Numbered from the stretch's first letter, positions 12,201-24,907 are shown. The stretch is 64,000 bases of DNA from Aspergillus flavus (GCF_009017415.1 NC_092407.1:3844001-3908000), one strand, 5' to 3'. A program made the numbers and translations. Notes: generated from the letters alone by a model not told the origin.

Positions 12201-13888
12201 GGGCACACTTCATGATTTGTAAATAGTGGGAGTATGTGTTATTGTACGTCTACCATATCACCGTAGTAGGACTCTGTAGTAGTCAGTTGGAAGGCCGTCT
12301 TTCGCCGGGACGATTACCATACAATACCGAATCCACCGGGTTGATGAACCCTGCACTAAAGACTTCAATATGGCGCTAGACAGTCAAATAACGCTTAGTT
12401 GCCGAGTCTTAGGGTTTGCCGGTCCACTTGACAACGATCTCGAGATTCCATGGAACAGGCTACCAATTCTCCCGGACTGTAGCAACGAAATTCTTCCTGA
12501 GCATTCCTGAAACTTGCTGGGTGGGGTGGATGCTTCGGTTTGAGGCAGCTATGAAATATCCCGGTGAACCACCCAAGGGGTTCGACAACGGGGAGGAAAA
12601 ACAAGAGGAAATGGAAAATTTCCCCTGAAGGGACAAAGTCTAGACCGCCCAGGAAACAAACATACTCGCCGGGCAGTACCTTTCTCTCGTCACCTTCGAA
12701 CCAACGGTAGCCAAAGGACCTGCAGACGCCACCGGGCCACCTTCTTTACTCATTTCCCTAGGCCGTGAATCGCCTAAAAAAAATGGGCGACGATCCCCAC
12801 CTGCAGGGGTCCTAGTGGCCAATGATCCCCAGAGGGGACCTATTTTAAAGCATTCTTGTGGTCTTGTATCTTTTTGATAACAACAGGACCACCGGTGGTG
12901 CCTTTCATGCCGATTCCTGCTGTCTTTGGATGGTTTCATGATGGTCCAGTATTATTCTTGAGATTCTTATTTGTCCTTTTCAGTCTACACCACTGCCTGT
13001 ATTATTATTCTAGATTATTATTATTATTACTAGTAAACTGTTTAGGTATAGTATAAACTTGGAGAAGGAAAGTCAATTTTGTTCTCTTTCTCTTTTTTTT
13101 ATTGAAAAATAAAAAGAATAAAAAAAAGCTTTGCCATGCTATGTAGGAATAAGCCAAACAGGGATTGGCATTGACAAACTGAACGCTCTCCACTCCCTTT
13201 CCTTACTGTTCGTCTGGGTAGTTTAGGTCTTTTGTGGCATCCTGACCTTCATTCCTTTGCGCCCGCTGGTGCCTTTTTCTTTGTTTCTTTCTTCTTTTCT
13301 TCTTCCTCTTCCCCTCCTCTCAATTCAAACGTCAATCTACCCCTTCGCCGCCCTCACTGTCCATTCACCTCAACACACGCACGCTCTCTCATCCTTTCTG
13401 CTTTTTTTGGTCTGATACACTAATACCGTCTGTGCTCGTGTCGTGCGCCAACCTTCCAGAGACAAATGCGCATCGGGATCCAGAGTCCCGTCCACTCGTT
13501 CGTAGTCTTGTTTACATCTTGATACCCACAGCGCATTATTCGTCGCTCTTTTTTTGCTTTTGTCTTGGAGCCAGTCATTACCGAGAGTCGGATTAATATC
13601 TAATCAATAGCATCAACACACAGCTACAGTCTGCGGGTACACATCTGGATGGAATCCTGGATGGTAGCTTTTTGATCGGTTGTATACCAAGGGCTTCGGG
13701 ATATACTTGTTGACCAGCGCGCATTATCGGTACTATTGGCGACGCGACTAGGATACAGAAAGAAGCACGGTCACAGCTATTGGAGGTGAATTGCGACTCG
13801 CTCTTCCATCATCCCTCTACAAATTCGTGTGGGCAACAACAGCGGTTACAGATCACCCGCGGCGCAATCGATAGAAACGCATTCCAAG
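9274..13888. other. Long gene-poor stretch, then leader of the Kre6-like gene
   Basis: I find no supportable coding gene in about 4.6 kb. Open frames are short and have no splice partners or recognisable motifs. The stretch contains a (TATG)n microsatellite at 10139-10184, several A- or T-runs (about 10590-10700, 10817-10830, 13085-13130) and C/T-rich sequence from about 13260 to 13400. The last 400-600 bases probably form the promoter and leader of the gene starting at 13889. Noncoding RNA genes cannot be excluded by eye. Confidence 0.45.
10139..10184. repeat. (TATG)n tetranucleotide microsatellite
   Basis: About eleven perfect TATG/GTAT units are followed by a degenerate tail of GGATGTAT-like units up to about 10218. 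Because four is not a multiple of three, the tract is open in several frames and creates spurious Tyr/Val/Cys/Met or His/Thr/Ile reading frames. It lies in the gene-poor interval. Confidence 0.95.
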
Positions 13889-16133
13889 ATGTCAGACAAC
13901 CCCATGAGCCAATCGGCACGAGATACCCCTCACATTCGACTCAATTCCGGCCAGCATGATCCATTCAGTGATCCAGACGAAAATGGGCCACCGGTCCCCA
14001 GCCACGGGGGCATTGGACGCGCCTTGACACCTGGCATGTCGAATTCAACGTCAACTGGGACATTCTTGACCATGCAAACTGGGATGGGTTCACCGACTCC
14101 TCAGGACTCCACAGATTTCTTGTTACCACCGCGGCCACAGAGGCACCGGGAACAGTATGATGGGTTTCAATCTCCGGATTTGTCGGGGCAATCGTCAAGA
14201 CGAACAAGTTGGAGCTCGGAAGGTGGGAGTGAGAGCAGAGGCTACTTCTACCCCCGCTATGAGGACATGAGATCTCCTTCGCACGGAGAGGGTGATGGGG
14301 ATGATGTGAATACACAAACAGTCACGGAGAAGTTCAACATCATGCCGTCAGAAGGTCTGCTTCTATTCCCAGAGGATGTGGAGAAGGACGATTATTTGCA
14401 TAACCCGGATCCAAACGACAAAGAACGAGACTGTGACATTTGGAACCGACGAGGAATAGTCAACGGTGGAGGTTTAGTTTTGTTGACTCTGGGTCTCCTG
14501 ATGCTGTTCATTGGGTACCCTGTTCTGTATGATATATACCCCTACCTGGACAACTACTGGCGTGGAAACTAATCTTTTGTAGTACTGCTGTTCGAGGAAT
14601 GGAGAAAGGCTCAGCCTCTGTCTGCAAAGCTGGGGACACGTTATGTCTTGATGTGGGAGAGAGATCGACACTAAAAAATGTGCGGACCGGATTGATAGAC
14701 CCGGACACTCCGGCCTCCGCAATGACAAAGAAGTCGGCTGATGGCAAGGAATGGAAGCTGGTGGTGAGCTTAGATACTTTGCCGAGCTGTCTCGATCTGT
14801 CACTGATTATCATAGTTTTCGGATGAGTTCAACACACCGGGGCGGACGTTTTATGACGGTGATGATGCTTTTCTCCAGGCGGTTGATATCTGGTACGGTG
14901 TGACGCAGGATCTCGAGGTTTGTTTTGTTGACAGTTCCCTATGGGTTTTCTGTAGCTGACACCCTTCAGTGGTACGATCCTGATGCAGTTACTACGAAAG
15001 ATGGTGTATTGGAGCTTCGGTTCGATGCATTCCCGAATCATGAAATGAAGTATAGGTCCGGCATGGTCCAGAGTTGGAACAAATTATGTTTCACTGGCGG
15101 TCGTTTGGAAGCAAGTATATCCCTGCCAGGAAATGGTGAAGTGTCCGGTTTCTGGCCTGGTTTCTGGGCAATGGGTAACCTAGGGCGCCCGGGCTATGCC
15201 GCCACCACGGAAGGAATGTGGCCGTACAGCTACTATGATGGTTGTGATGCGGGAATCACGCCCAATCAAAGTTCTACAGATGGTCTGAGCTGGTTACCTG
15301 GAATGCGTCTACCTGCATGCTCCTGCGACAGTGCAGAACACCCTACCCCTGGCAAATCAAGGAGCGCACCGGAAATCGATGTTATTGAAGCTAGCGTTGC
15401 TGCTTTGAACGGTGACGCGGCGACGATGGTAGGGTCTGTTTCTCAAAGTCTGCAGATGGCCCCATTCGATATTTGGTATATGCCTGATTACGGTACGTGC
15501 TCATAATGTATGGGTTGCGGAAGATAGGCCTTGCTAACGGTGCGACAGAATACGCAGCTGTATACGATCCCAAGATCACAGAGATTAACTCCTATCGTGG
15601 CGGGCCTTATCAACAGGCAATGTCTGGGCTCAGCAATCTCAATAACGACTGGTATAACGGAACACAATACCAGGTTTATGCCTTCGACTACACACCGGGA
15701 GCCCGTGGTAATATCACCTGGTATGTCGGCCAGGATAAGACATGGACTCTCGACGGTAGAGCCCTGGGACCCAACGGCAACATCGGCCAGCGGGTGATTC
15801 CTCTGGAACCGATGTCTATTATCATGAACCTGGGTATGGCATACAGTTTCGCTCCAGTTGATGACAACATTAAGAAATTTTTGCCTGGGTACATGCGTTT
15901 CGATTACCTCCGCATCTATCAGGATCCAGACAACATTAGCCTTACCTGCGACCCACCGGGCTATGAAACAACGGAGTATATCGCGAAACACCCCAAGGCG
16001 TACCAAAACGTCAACAAAACTACATGGTAAGCCTACCACCGTCTAGCATGTATTGGTAATAATTTTACTGACGATTGCAAGGACTGATGCTGGATATGAA
16101 TGGCCTAAAAACTCATTCATGCATGAATGTTGA
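13889..16133 (+). CDS. Kre6/Skn1-type beta-1,6-glucan synthesis protein (GH16 fold)
   Basis: This is a type II membrane glycoprotein of the secretory pathway needed for cell-wall beta-1,6-glucan in yeasts. It has six exons: 13889-14526, 14583-14763, 14816-14917, 14970-15492, 15549-16026 and 16082-16133, giving 657 residues. The Ser/Pro-rich cytosolic tail contains the family hallmark DPNDKERDCDIWNRRG, followed by one membrane span (VNGGGLVLLTLGLLMLFIGY, about 195-214). The lumenal part holds the SKN1/GH16 domain: EFNTPGRTFYDGDD, FWPGFWAMGNLGRPGY, and the putative catalytic EIDVIE (E442 to E447). The C-terminus NSFMHEC is typical. I start at the ATG at 13889; the frame is open further upstream but has no earlier ATG. 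The identification is strong. Whether it is closer to Kre6 or Skn1 cannot be settled here. Confidence 0.93.
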
Positions 16134-17437
16134 GTTCGGTCATTTCCCCTACCAGCTATTGCATCCCTTAAACTCCCGAGACTTCTGCCCGAAACCTCTT
16201 CAAAACCTTTGGGTACACAGCTCGCCCCTTAGGGCCAACTTTGTATCACCACTGTCTCAACGGTGAATACTACGTTCACCTGTATCCCCTTTTGCTAGAC
16301 GGCGTCTCTGGAACCTCCTGAGTCGTTTTAGCGGCATTGTGCTTTGGCGTTCGGTGGGCATTATGATTTCCATTCTGCAAAGAGCTGCCCGACCTGGAAT
16401 TGGTCGCATTCGTGTGCACGTCCAACTCGATTTCACGGACGTATGTCGGGCTTATTCGTTTTGTCTTCTTCACTCTGCATGCTGGCATTTACATGTGTAT
16501 CATTGTTGTCATCTTCTGTCTGTATACCTTTCAATATTTCCCTCCTTTTCAACTTTTCTTTTCTTTACTTTTCTTTTTTTCGTTCACAGAACTTGTGGGG
16601 GCTCGAGCCATTGCGCTCTTCTGATTTTATGATAGAACACGTTGTCCGACGATTTATGGACCGTCTTCTTACCGATGAAAACGAGGCTGTGGTATGTACG
16701 AAACTTCAGGCGCAGAAAAGCGCTTCACATCTGAGAAAGATAGTCATGTTGAGGTCCTTCCTCATTTTCGCATTTGTTATGAAAATAGAGGCATAATATT
16801 GAATCCAAGCTGTACAATTCATCGGATTCCATAGTATGGATCCCATGTAAACAAACTACTTCATCGCAATGTGATTGGCCATGACTAAGCCGCTTTGGCG
16901 TCACATGGGCGCCACCTCCGGTTCTCAATGTTTGCTTGATTCAGAACAACTGACTTGAAAGCAACAATCACCTCAATCAGCATATTCTAACTGCCCTGCT
17001 GGACAGGGGCGGTGTTTCTTGTAACACATTCTCCCAGGTTCTTGTCCAACCCACTTTCTCCTTTCCTACCTTTTCAGGTTTCAAGTGGAGAATCCAGTCT
17101 ACTGCCCTTCTAAGTGTATACCGTGAGAAGACCATTGGTAGATTGGCTGTCTTGGCTTAAACTAATCATGAAGGCATAAAATCTACATTGCGTGGCTGAA
17201 AACCTCTGGACCATACGACTTTGTTCACATCTCTCTTATAAACATCAAGCACATCCCTAGTGCTACCATCCATATTGCAGAGTTGCCCATCTTATCCTGT
17301 GGAAACTATATCAACGAAAAGGCTACTCCCATTGATCTGACCATCTGCTGGCGATCAACTACCCAACCTCACTCCTCTCAATTCGGTATTGCACTATATC
17401 ATCCGTGCCCAAAGCTCTCTCTACCCTAACAACCAAA
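16134..17437. other. Intergenic
   Basis: The first part is the 3' region of the Kre6-like gene. A T-rich stretch at about 16520-16590 follows. No gene-like frame is visible; the frames at 16339-16796 are T-rich and lack supporting features. The last few hundred bases are the likely promoter of the next gene. Confidence 0.4.
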
Positions 17438-18426
17438 ATGTTCAATCGCAACGTCCCAGCTCCAGGCCCTCGCAGTCGCGATCCAATCGTGATCGACGAC
17501 GAAAGCGAAGACGAAGACATGAACGTCGATTACCCCGGACGCCAAAATCAACCACGTGGGGTTGATCCCAGTAAGCCCTTCATGCCCTTACATTGACCCT
17601 TACATAGCATCCAACTCATCATCTGGAGCCTGTCACGACTTACCAATCACTATTGAATTTCCACAAAAGTGACATAGGCTAATAACCCCAGGATACGACA
17701 CCGATCGCATGCGCGGCCCACTAACAAGCTATCACACGACCATCGAACAGGAAAAGAAAGTGCGCAGTCGTCTCCGCGAGGAAAGACATGCTGCGCTTTG
17801 TGTCCTGATGGACCGGGAACTTCTCACTATGCAGGCGTTGGCTGCTCAAGAGGTGAGTCGTTGTATTTTGTCTCAATTTATTAGTTTACTTCTTCAATGA
17901 AGTCCCATTATTATTTGGGGGTTCACCCCACGCGGAGACCTAAATTCGACCCATTTTGCCCAGGTAGTTAAATGTCATGACTTGTCTCCATTCTAACTAT
18001 AAACAGACCCTCCCACAAGCGCGCCGTCGCTTTCTTTCTAAACTCATCGCTCCTGAGGACCCCGAGGTAGCAGCCTCTATCCGTTCTGACCTCTTCATCG
18101 TTCAGAATCCTTCTTCTCCGGCTCCAAATAATCAACCTCTACTCGTGCACCGGAGTGTTGTCGATGTCCACGAAACTGACGATGCGGGGTGGCGACGGCC
18201 CGCCGATGCCGGTGGGTCGTCGTCGGCGTTCTCGTCTCCTGCTTCGTCGTCGAAGAATAAGGGGCGGTTGTCGACGCCCGATAGGACGAGAGAGAAGGGC
18301 AAGGCGTCGACTGCGTCTAGTTCAGTTTCTGGGTCGGCGGGTCGCGGGCAGCAATTGCGAGAGAGGGAGAGGAGGAGGAGATGGAGTGGTGCTGAGAGGG
18401 AGGATTATGGGGTCTCATCGCCTTGA
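17438..18426 (+). CDS. Small basic protein of unknown function
   Basis: I do not recognise this protein. There are three exons, 17438-17570, 17692-17852 and 18007-18426, spliced at GTAAGC and GTGAGT donors, giving 237 residues. It starts with an acidic, SUMO-interaction-like IVIDDESEDEDM segment. A charged helical region follows (TTIEQEKKVRSRLREERHAA, then LMDRELLTMQALAAQE) that could form a coiled coil. The protein ends in a long Ser/Arg/Lys-rich disordered tail. It has no signal peptide or membrane segment. The composition suggests a nuclear protein, which is inference only. Splice sites and frame continuity support it as a real gene. Confidence 0.68.
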
Positions 18427-19087
18427 GTTCTTCCATGTCTTGGTTCTTTGGCTTTGGGTCCTGTTGTCTTGGAAGGTTATGAGATGCTGAATATGGATTT
18501 ATAGATCTACTGTGTGGGGTGATTTGATTGGATGATTGATATGAATGAAATGAATATTCACAATGGGCTCATGTATACATCCCTAAGACCGTGCCATCCG
18601 TAAAATATCCTGATCGTCCCATAATCTACTATACAAAAAAGACAGACAAAAGCATAGCTAAGCAAAAAGAGAAAAAGGGGGAAAAAGTAGATGTGAAAAA
18701 AAGGCAAAAGGAGCAATATAGGCTCTACCCTCTATGTAAGTGTAGATCACCAGAGCCACCTTTCCAAACTTGCCTCCTGAATGGGTACCCAAGGGTATCA
18801 ATAGACCGAACCGTTTCTGTTTCCATCGTTCTCAGGAGGTCGGTAGAGGTCGTCAAATGTACCCACATTCAGGCAAGATTGACCAAATTTACTTCAAGCA
18901 GAGAACATACGCTTTTGTCTATCCACACATGTGTGACAAAGCAATGAGTAGTGTTGGCGATGAGATCAACCTTAAAAATGGTCGACTCACAGAAAGCTCC
19001 CAATCAGTCAAGCTCGCTGCCAACAGCGGTCGGCCCTCAGCGGGAGCATTAGCACTTCCATGTAGCCTTCGTAAGCAAGCGGTCGGC
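18427..19087. other. Convergent intergenic region
   Basis: This lies between the 3' ends of the gene at 17438-18426 (+) and the kinase gene (-). It includes an A-rich run at about 18630-18710. I see no gene. Confidence 0.4.
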
Positions 19088-19300
19088 TTAGTTGCCTGGC
19101 CTTTCAGCATTAAGCCGGCTTTCAGCATCGCCAACTTGCTTACGCGTAGAAACTTCCCTGTTTTGCATGCGTTCACGCATGGCTCGAATGTTCATCGGCG
19201 TCAATCCTTGAGATGGTGGTGGGTCCGGTTCTGAATAGAAAGGATGAAGTCTATGGGAAGTAGAAAACCGGACACGACCATCCCTCATGACTGGTAATTG
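19088..19300 (-). other. In-frame extension after the kinase TGA, possible stop-codon readthrough
   Basis: Directly after the TGA at 19303-19301 the same frame continues for 70 codons to a TAA at 19090-19088. The stop is followed by CAATTA, which fits the CAR-YYA readthrough motif known from tobamovirus replicase genes, and is preceded by CAA as in that context. The extension contains a Pro-rich EPDPPPSQGLTP segment and a charged, helical-looking NIRAMRERMQNREVSTRKQ segment. It has no peroxisomal SKL-type ending. Translation of the extension is a hypothesis. It could also be 3' UTR open by chance. Confidence 0.4.
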
Positions 19301-20870
19301 TCATTGCAGGGGCTCCGAGCTCGAGGAAAGTCGGTTCAAATGAAGATAAACATCCGTACCATATCTATTCCAAGTCAGATCTAGCTGGATAGAAATAGGC
19401 TGATAATGGAACGGAAAAATACTTACCCTTCCATGCTGATTAATTTCAAGTCCCCACCGAAGTACCGAGCATACAAACGACTGATAGGTAATCCATACCC
19501 GAAGCCGGCCATAGGGGCTTTGAAGTCGCTTTTGTCAAAATCGGGATCCAAATTGGGTGTTTGCTCGACCGTAGTGTACATGTACGTCCAAACCAAGGGG
19601 ATAGAAGAACGGGGAATTCCACCACCCTCGTCGGACACCTTGATAGTGATGTCTTCTTTTCCTTCGGCAATGATGACTTTGGTGACTGGGAAAGCTTCCT
19701 TGTCTGCACCATGGGTCTCTACCACTGCACGAAGGGAGTTCTTGAGGGTTTCAAAGAGCATATGAGACAAGTGGCCCGGGACGTACATGAAGTTCAGGTC
19801 ATCTTTGCAGACAAGCTGGACCTTCGGAGCTTCGAACAGACCATAGTAATCTTCACACACGAATCGGGCATTATCAATAGCTTCGAGGGCGACTTCACGA
19901 ACATTTGTCTTCGTACAGATAATACCAACGTAATTTGGATGGCGGACGTGCGTTTGTTCTGTCAAAGCGATATGTTGGCCGATTAGCATACGTATACCTA
20001 TCCGAGACATATAAAATCGATCGAGGAAGGACTGAACGGTCGAGTCAATCTGTAATCTTTGGCGTTTGCGCTTCCATTCCAGAATACCCTGAGCCACAGT
20101 GGTTACAACGCTGTCGTGTCGTCGTTTAATATGCTGGAGAGTCTTCGCGAAGCGTTCGTTATAATCATTCAACTCCGGAGGCCAATTGCCCTGGTCATCG
20201 GAAGGTACAAAATATCTTCGAGCCGCGGCGGCAGCAGCCTTTCCGTTTCCATTATGATTCAATGCCGAGGTGGGAGAGGACCGGTATTGCCCTTCCTTGA
20301 TACTAGGGTTCTGAGTGGTTTCCGAGAGGATCTTCGAAGCACCACCGTTGATTCTTCCTGGCCGTAACAGCCGGGATTTCACTTCCTGGGTAAGAGTCGG
20401 TCGAGGCAGGGTGATGATTTCCTTTACTTCATATTAGATATAAAGAATACCGGGAGGGGTTTGCTTGGGTTCATGGCATTGTGGGCTACAGAAAGGAGCG
20501 GGCGGTGGGTCATACCTCGAACGATTGCGCATACCAGTCCTGGACCTTCTTGATAGAGGGCATTTCGCTGAGTCCATCAGGGAGTTCCCCCAGGTCCTGG
20601 ACACGGTGAGCGAGTCGAATTGGGAGTTCCTCGGAGAGGAATTGAGAGGCGCGAAAAAGAGTCCCTACTTCAAAAACGAGGTCACGCGATCAGTACAAAA
20701 AGTCCACGAGTCATTGTTATGACACCAATAGGTTTCAAAGGGCAAGAGATGGACACACCGGTCGAAGGCCTGTCTCCAAATTGGACCATCTGCCGAAGGG
20801 AGACACCAGTGGCGGGGAAGCTGGCATAATGTCTGATGGTCTCCATCAGCCTCTCCGACGGCTTCCACAT
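19301..20870 (-). CDS. Mitochondrial pyruvate dehydrogenase kinase family protein (PDK/BCKDK)
   Basis: This protein kinase inactivates the pyruvate (or branched-chain 2-oxoacid) dehydrogenase complex in the mitochondrial matrix by phosphorylating E1-alpha. Four exons in transcript order, 20870-20759, 20664-20516, 20421-19427 and 19364-19301, give 439 residues. The N-terminal four-helix domain contains TLFRASQFLSEELPIRLAHR and DRFYMSRIGIRMLIGQH. The GHKL ATPase domain shows the N-box HMLFETLKNS (about 307-316, with Glu311), the G1 box DEGGGI (351-356) and the G2 box GFGYGLP (393-399). An Ala run (about 148-154) sits in a loop insert. The stop is TGA in the context CAA-TGA-CAA-TTA, and the frame stays open for 70 more codons (see the separate entry). 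Fungi carry more than one member of this family, and I cannot assign the substrate. Confidence 0.93.
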
Positions 20871-23800
20871 GGTGTCTGTAGATATTCAGGCCAAACGGCC
20901 CGAGAGAGTCACTTCTATAATCCCCGAATAACGTAGCAGAGAGCAGATCACTGCGTGGTATAGCGTAAAGCTAACGATACTGGGCGTTTGTAGCTGGGAA
21001 GATAGGAGGCGTTTAAAGTCGGGATGACTACTACCGAGGTAGACTTCCTCCGCTAACGGATGGCGGAGTGCAGGTGACTCGGGACCAGTGGAGTAGGAGA
21101 TGAGGGGGTCGATAACAAGATGAGTAGGGTGAAATGTGCAGAACTTGACAAGTAGAATGAAAAAATTCAGCAATCCATGTGGGATGAGCTTCGATTTCTC
21201 CAGATATATGCTATCAAGGACGATGCAAAAAGCCGCAAATGAAGAAAAAGTGGAGGAGCTTGGTGAATGACTCTTGTGGCCGTTGCGGAGACTCTCTTTC
21301 CCGGGGAGTCACGTGTGGGGGGGGATTCCGTGCTTGGCCGAGGAACAACGAAATATCGTCCGATCCTCAGGCAATCAACCAACCGTCAGTCACAACCCGA
21401 TTGATACTTTTAACAATGGACCTTTCTGCTACCAAAAAACAATGAATCATTTCCTTTATTCTGAATACTGCAACAAGTAGGCAGGAAATAAAGTGGCGGC
21501 ACAATGCTGTTTTGAAGCGGGATCAACCCCAGATCGGCCTCCGTGATGCTTATCGTCCAACTGGAATTGCCGATGAGAATGTGAAAATTGGCCCGGGTTT
21601 TTCCCCTTCGCCCGAAATCATTCGACTTCTCCTCACTGATGCTCCGATGGGTCTGGATTTCCCAACGGAGACACGAAAAAGAACCATATAATTGAATCCT
21701 ATCCAGTTTTGACAAGTTTTCGTCAGGCTGAAGGACGAAGAACTTTTGGGTTTCTCCTACCCGCGGTATGGTCCATCCATCCGCGGTTCCCCGGGACCCA
21801 ATACGACCATATCAAGCTCTTGGATTATGCCCAAACCGAACGACAGATGCCTTGATCGAGTCTCCCATGTAATTTAGTTGTATTGTGTGTTCCAGTGGTC
21901 AATGTGTTGTCCTTTGGGATTTACTTTCAAGCCCTGGCCAGGGGCAACGGTAGTTCCTCAGATCGGATTGTCCTTTCTCTCAGCGTGAAAGACATTGTCC
22001 TTTCAGCTTATATTCGTTATTGTTAAGGGTATGACAAGCCAAGAAAAGCCGAACCTTGACCCCGTTGTATTCAAAGAGCGAGTGAATAGCATTGATGGAT
22101 CGGTCTTTCGCGGGAGAGTCCGTAGTGAGACCAAGTAGATCGTACTATTGTCAGCGACGGAGTGCTGACCCTTTGTCACCTGCATGTCCCGTGACACAAC
22201 AGCTGTGAGATTAAACCTAATCTTAATGGGGGTGAGGAGAAGAAGTGACATAAAAATGAAACCTGACCGATCGTCGTCGTGTGCCCTGTTTCCCGTCCTT
22301 TTGGATTCTTGACAGGTACAGAATGGTTCGTTTCCCTTTTTTGTATGGGTAGCCTAACTTGGTTCTAGAAGCCCAACGCCGCCTAAGCACCTGGTCTATT
22401 GTAAAATGACCTACCAGTATATAGCTTTCTATTACTGGTAACGCTGGGACAGTATCTATTTATTTTTATTTTATCTTTCTTAATTTCCTATTAAATCCTT
22501 CTCGGAAACCGGTCCAGATACCGATTTCTGGCGCATTCCTATAACTATCTGTCTTAGTATTGTATGCCTGGTGCTTTGCACGCTGTAATGGAATTAGAAC
22601 CCTGATTCATCTTGATGATATTCCTGCTCCAACAGAATAGTAGAGAGAATTTGGACTAGATTATCATTCGCTTTATGACCTAGAATTTCTCGCACCTTCC
22701 ATGACACTTTATCCATCACGGAGCTTCATGTTGAGGAGCATGAAGTAGACCAACCTCTAAAAAGAAATGTATTTCTATATTTGGAAGCGACATGGCTCAG
22801 TTTAACTGAGAAGGAAGGGTAGTGTGTCAGCAGTATATTGGAGATGCTCTGTAGGAGACTAGCCTACATTACACGGAATTACGTTGACATCCTTCATTTG
22901 AAGAGAGCTAGTACTAAGAAGTACAGGTATAGTTTGGGTGTAGTAATAGGAGTAGAAGCTCCGAGAGAAGGGCCCTCCATGGCGATTGTCATATTGCATA
23001 GATCGCAATGTCATCATCGGATAAATTGAATGAAGACTTGGGGTTCTCTTATTCGTAGCCCTGTTCCCCTTTTTGTGAGATATCAACCGACGATAACATC
23101 ATGGTGAGCAGATCATATTCCACACCGCTTCCACGATCTAGATGGCTTCTATTCTTCCTTCGATGCGGCAACTTTGAACCAGGGGTTTAGCGAACGATTT
23201 TCCACGCGACGAGGGAGATTGCGCAAAAGGAGCGTCAGAGTCTGTAATTCCGGCCTGTCAGAACAGTTCTAGTGTTCTTCCCGGAATGGAGTCTTAAAGG
23301 AGAGATGCAGGCCGAGTGGCCAATAGGAAGAATCCGCCGTCAAGCACACAGTAACTGTAATTTGAAGTTGTGGAGAACAGCTAAAAATGCAAGCTGCTAA
23401 GCCCTAGTTGGCTTTAGTGGGCGCCTGTCAAGAACACGCTCGAGGGCACGATTCTCTAGTGGAGTTTGTCGTACCACGACGATCACCGCCGGCACCCGCT
23501 TAGGGCAGCACTGCCCATTTGCCAGAACCGGAACGAGGTACTTAAAAAGGTTTACTCTTGTTGTTGTTGTTATTTTTCTTTTCTTACATGTGGTTCGGAA
23601 ATATATGAGTTGTCTGGATTGTACCGGATAAACCCAGAAACAACAAACGGTTTACGAATCCATTGAGATATAGATCACCATACCGTCTCTTGCTGTTATG
23701 TCAATGGCCCACTAGAAGGAAAAAGAATTGGTTGATCAAAGTCGACTTGTACTTCCGAGTAGATGTTTTCTTTTTCCTTTCTTTGTATTAGTATCGAAGT

Positions 23801-24907
23801 GTGTCGCCTTGTGGATTGTCATCGAAAAACGGTGAATGAAAATGAATCAATGATGATGCAAACGTTGCTGGCAACCCCCATTTTTTTATGGGGTTTTGTA
23901 TTTGTGTTATTTTTCTTCCTTGGGTATTTTTCTTTTCCACCACTTTTAGCCCGAGGAAAATTTTTCCTTTTCGTTTTTTATTTATTCATTTTTGTTCTCT
24001 AGATTGAGATTTTAAATTGGGTTGCGTTTAATTTTCTCGGTTGTAGTGTAGTCAGTAATGTAATAATTAAGGGCCAGCCGATAGTTTGGAAAAATAATAC
24101 GAAAAAAAAAACAATATTTGACAGCGAGATGAGGCAAGGGAAAAAAAAAAAATAAGGGATCCGCAACACTCCATGAGATTACCTTTTTCGCCCTCATGCT
24201 GGCTGTATGCCATTTTTCTACCCGTTACTGGCTCTTTTCTTGAACCACGGCCCCTCTCGCTATCCCTCTCGCCGTTTGTTTTTTCTTTTTCTTTTTCTGT
24301 TTTCTTTTAGTCTTTTTTTTTTCTCCGTTCATTTTAACTGTGTGGATTTGTGTATCGTTCCGTATTATCGTGGCGTGGCTGGGGGATCATAATCAACGGC
24401 TCTGCTTCGTTAATCTCCTAGGGTCGTTGGAAAACGCGAGTATTAAAAAGGGGGAACTGCTCACGGTCAAGAACAAGAACCAAAAATTTCTATTCAAGAG
24501 CCGCAGATCTAGGAAAAGGAAGTGGAAAGGAGAGAGATCAAAGGAGAAGTTAAAAAAAGGACGATTTGAAGACGACGAAAATTCCCAATTGGGAAATAGC
24601 AGGAGGACACTGAACCGCACGACTACCTTATTGAATACTTTCCACCAAGTGCCCCTCCCCCAGCGTCTTCCTCTCACGACTAACGATTCACGACTACAAT
24701 TACACCCCTCCTCTACGTTGGCCCCAACTTCCCTCTTTCGCCTCGGTTCCTTCCCTTTTTACTTCCCTTGTGTATTTCTAAATTTTTTGCCACTAAAGAA
24801 GCCCTACTCCTGAACAGATGCATCATTTCTAAGCTTGCATCGTCCTTCTCACTCATACTTCTGCACGGCCCTTCTTCCCACTTCCAGAACTGCACGTGCA
24901 TATCAAC
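20871..24907. other. Gene-poor, partly AT-rich interval
   Basis: About 4 kb without a gene I can support. The kinase promoter lies at the left edge and the leader of the membrane esterase-like gene at the right edge (C/T-rich from about 24650). Open frames at 21410-21715 (-) and 24340-24813 (+) lack domain motifs or splice partners. T-rich and A-rich runs are frequent between about 23880 and 24330. No terminal repeats or target-site duplications were seen, although an old degraded element cannot be ruled out. Confidence 0.4.

Noticed and set aside
18770..19234. 154-codon plus-strand open frame
   Set aside because: No domain or promoter context, and it overlaps the kinase 3' region, where the minus-strand frame is the continuation of a real gene.
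22600..22800. Minus-strand fragment that loosely resembled a retroelement chromodomain
   Set aside because: Only about 40 codons, stops on both sides, and no matching neighbouring retroelement motifs.
23401..23470. TGGCTTTAGTGGG resembling a tRNA A-box
   Set aside because: No matching acceptor stem or T-arm downstream.
24340..24813. 157-codon plus-strand open frame before the membrane esterase-like gene
   Set aside because: Lys/Arg-rich then C/T-rich leader-like sequence without motif; more likely 5' UTR.
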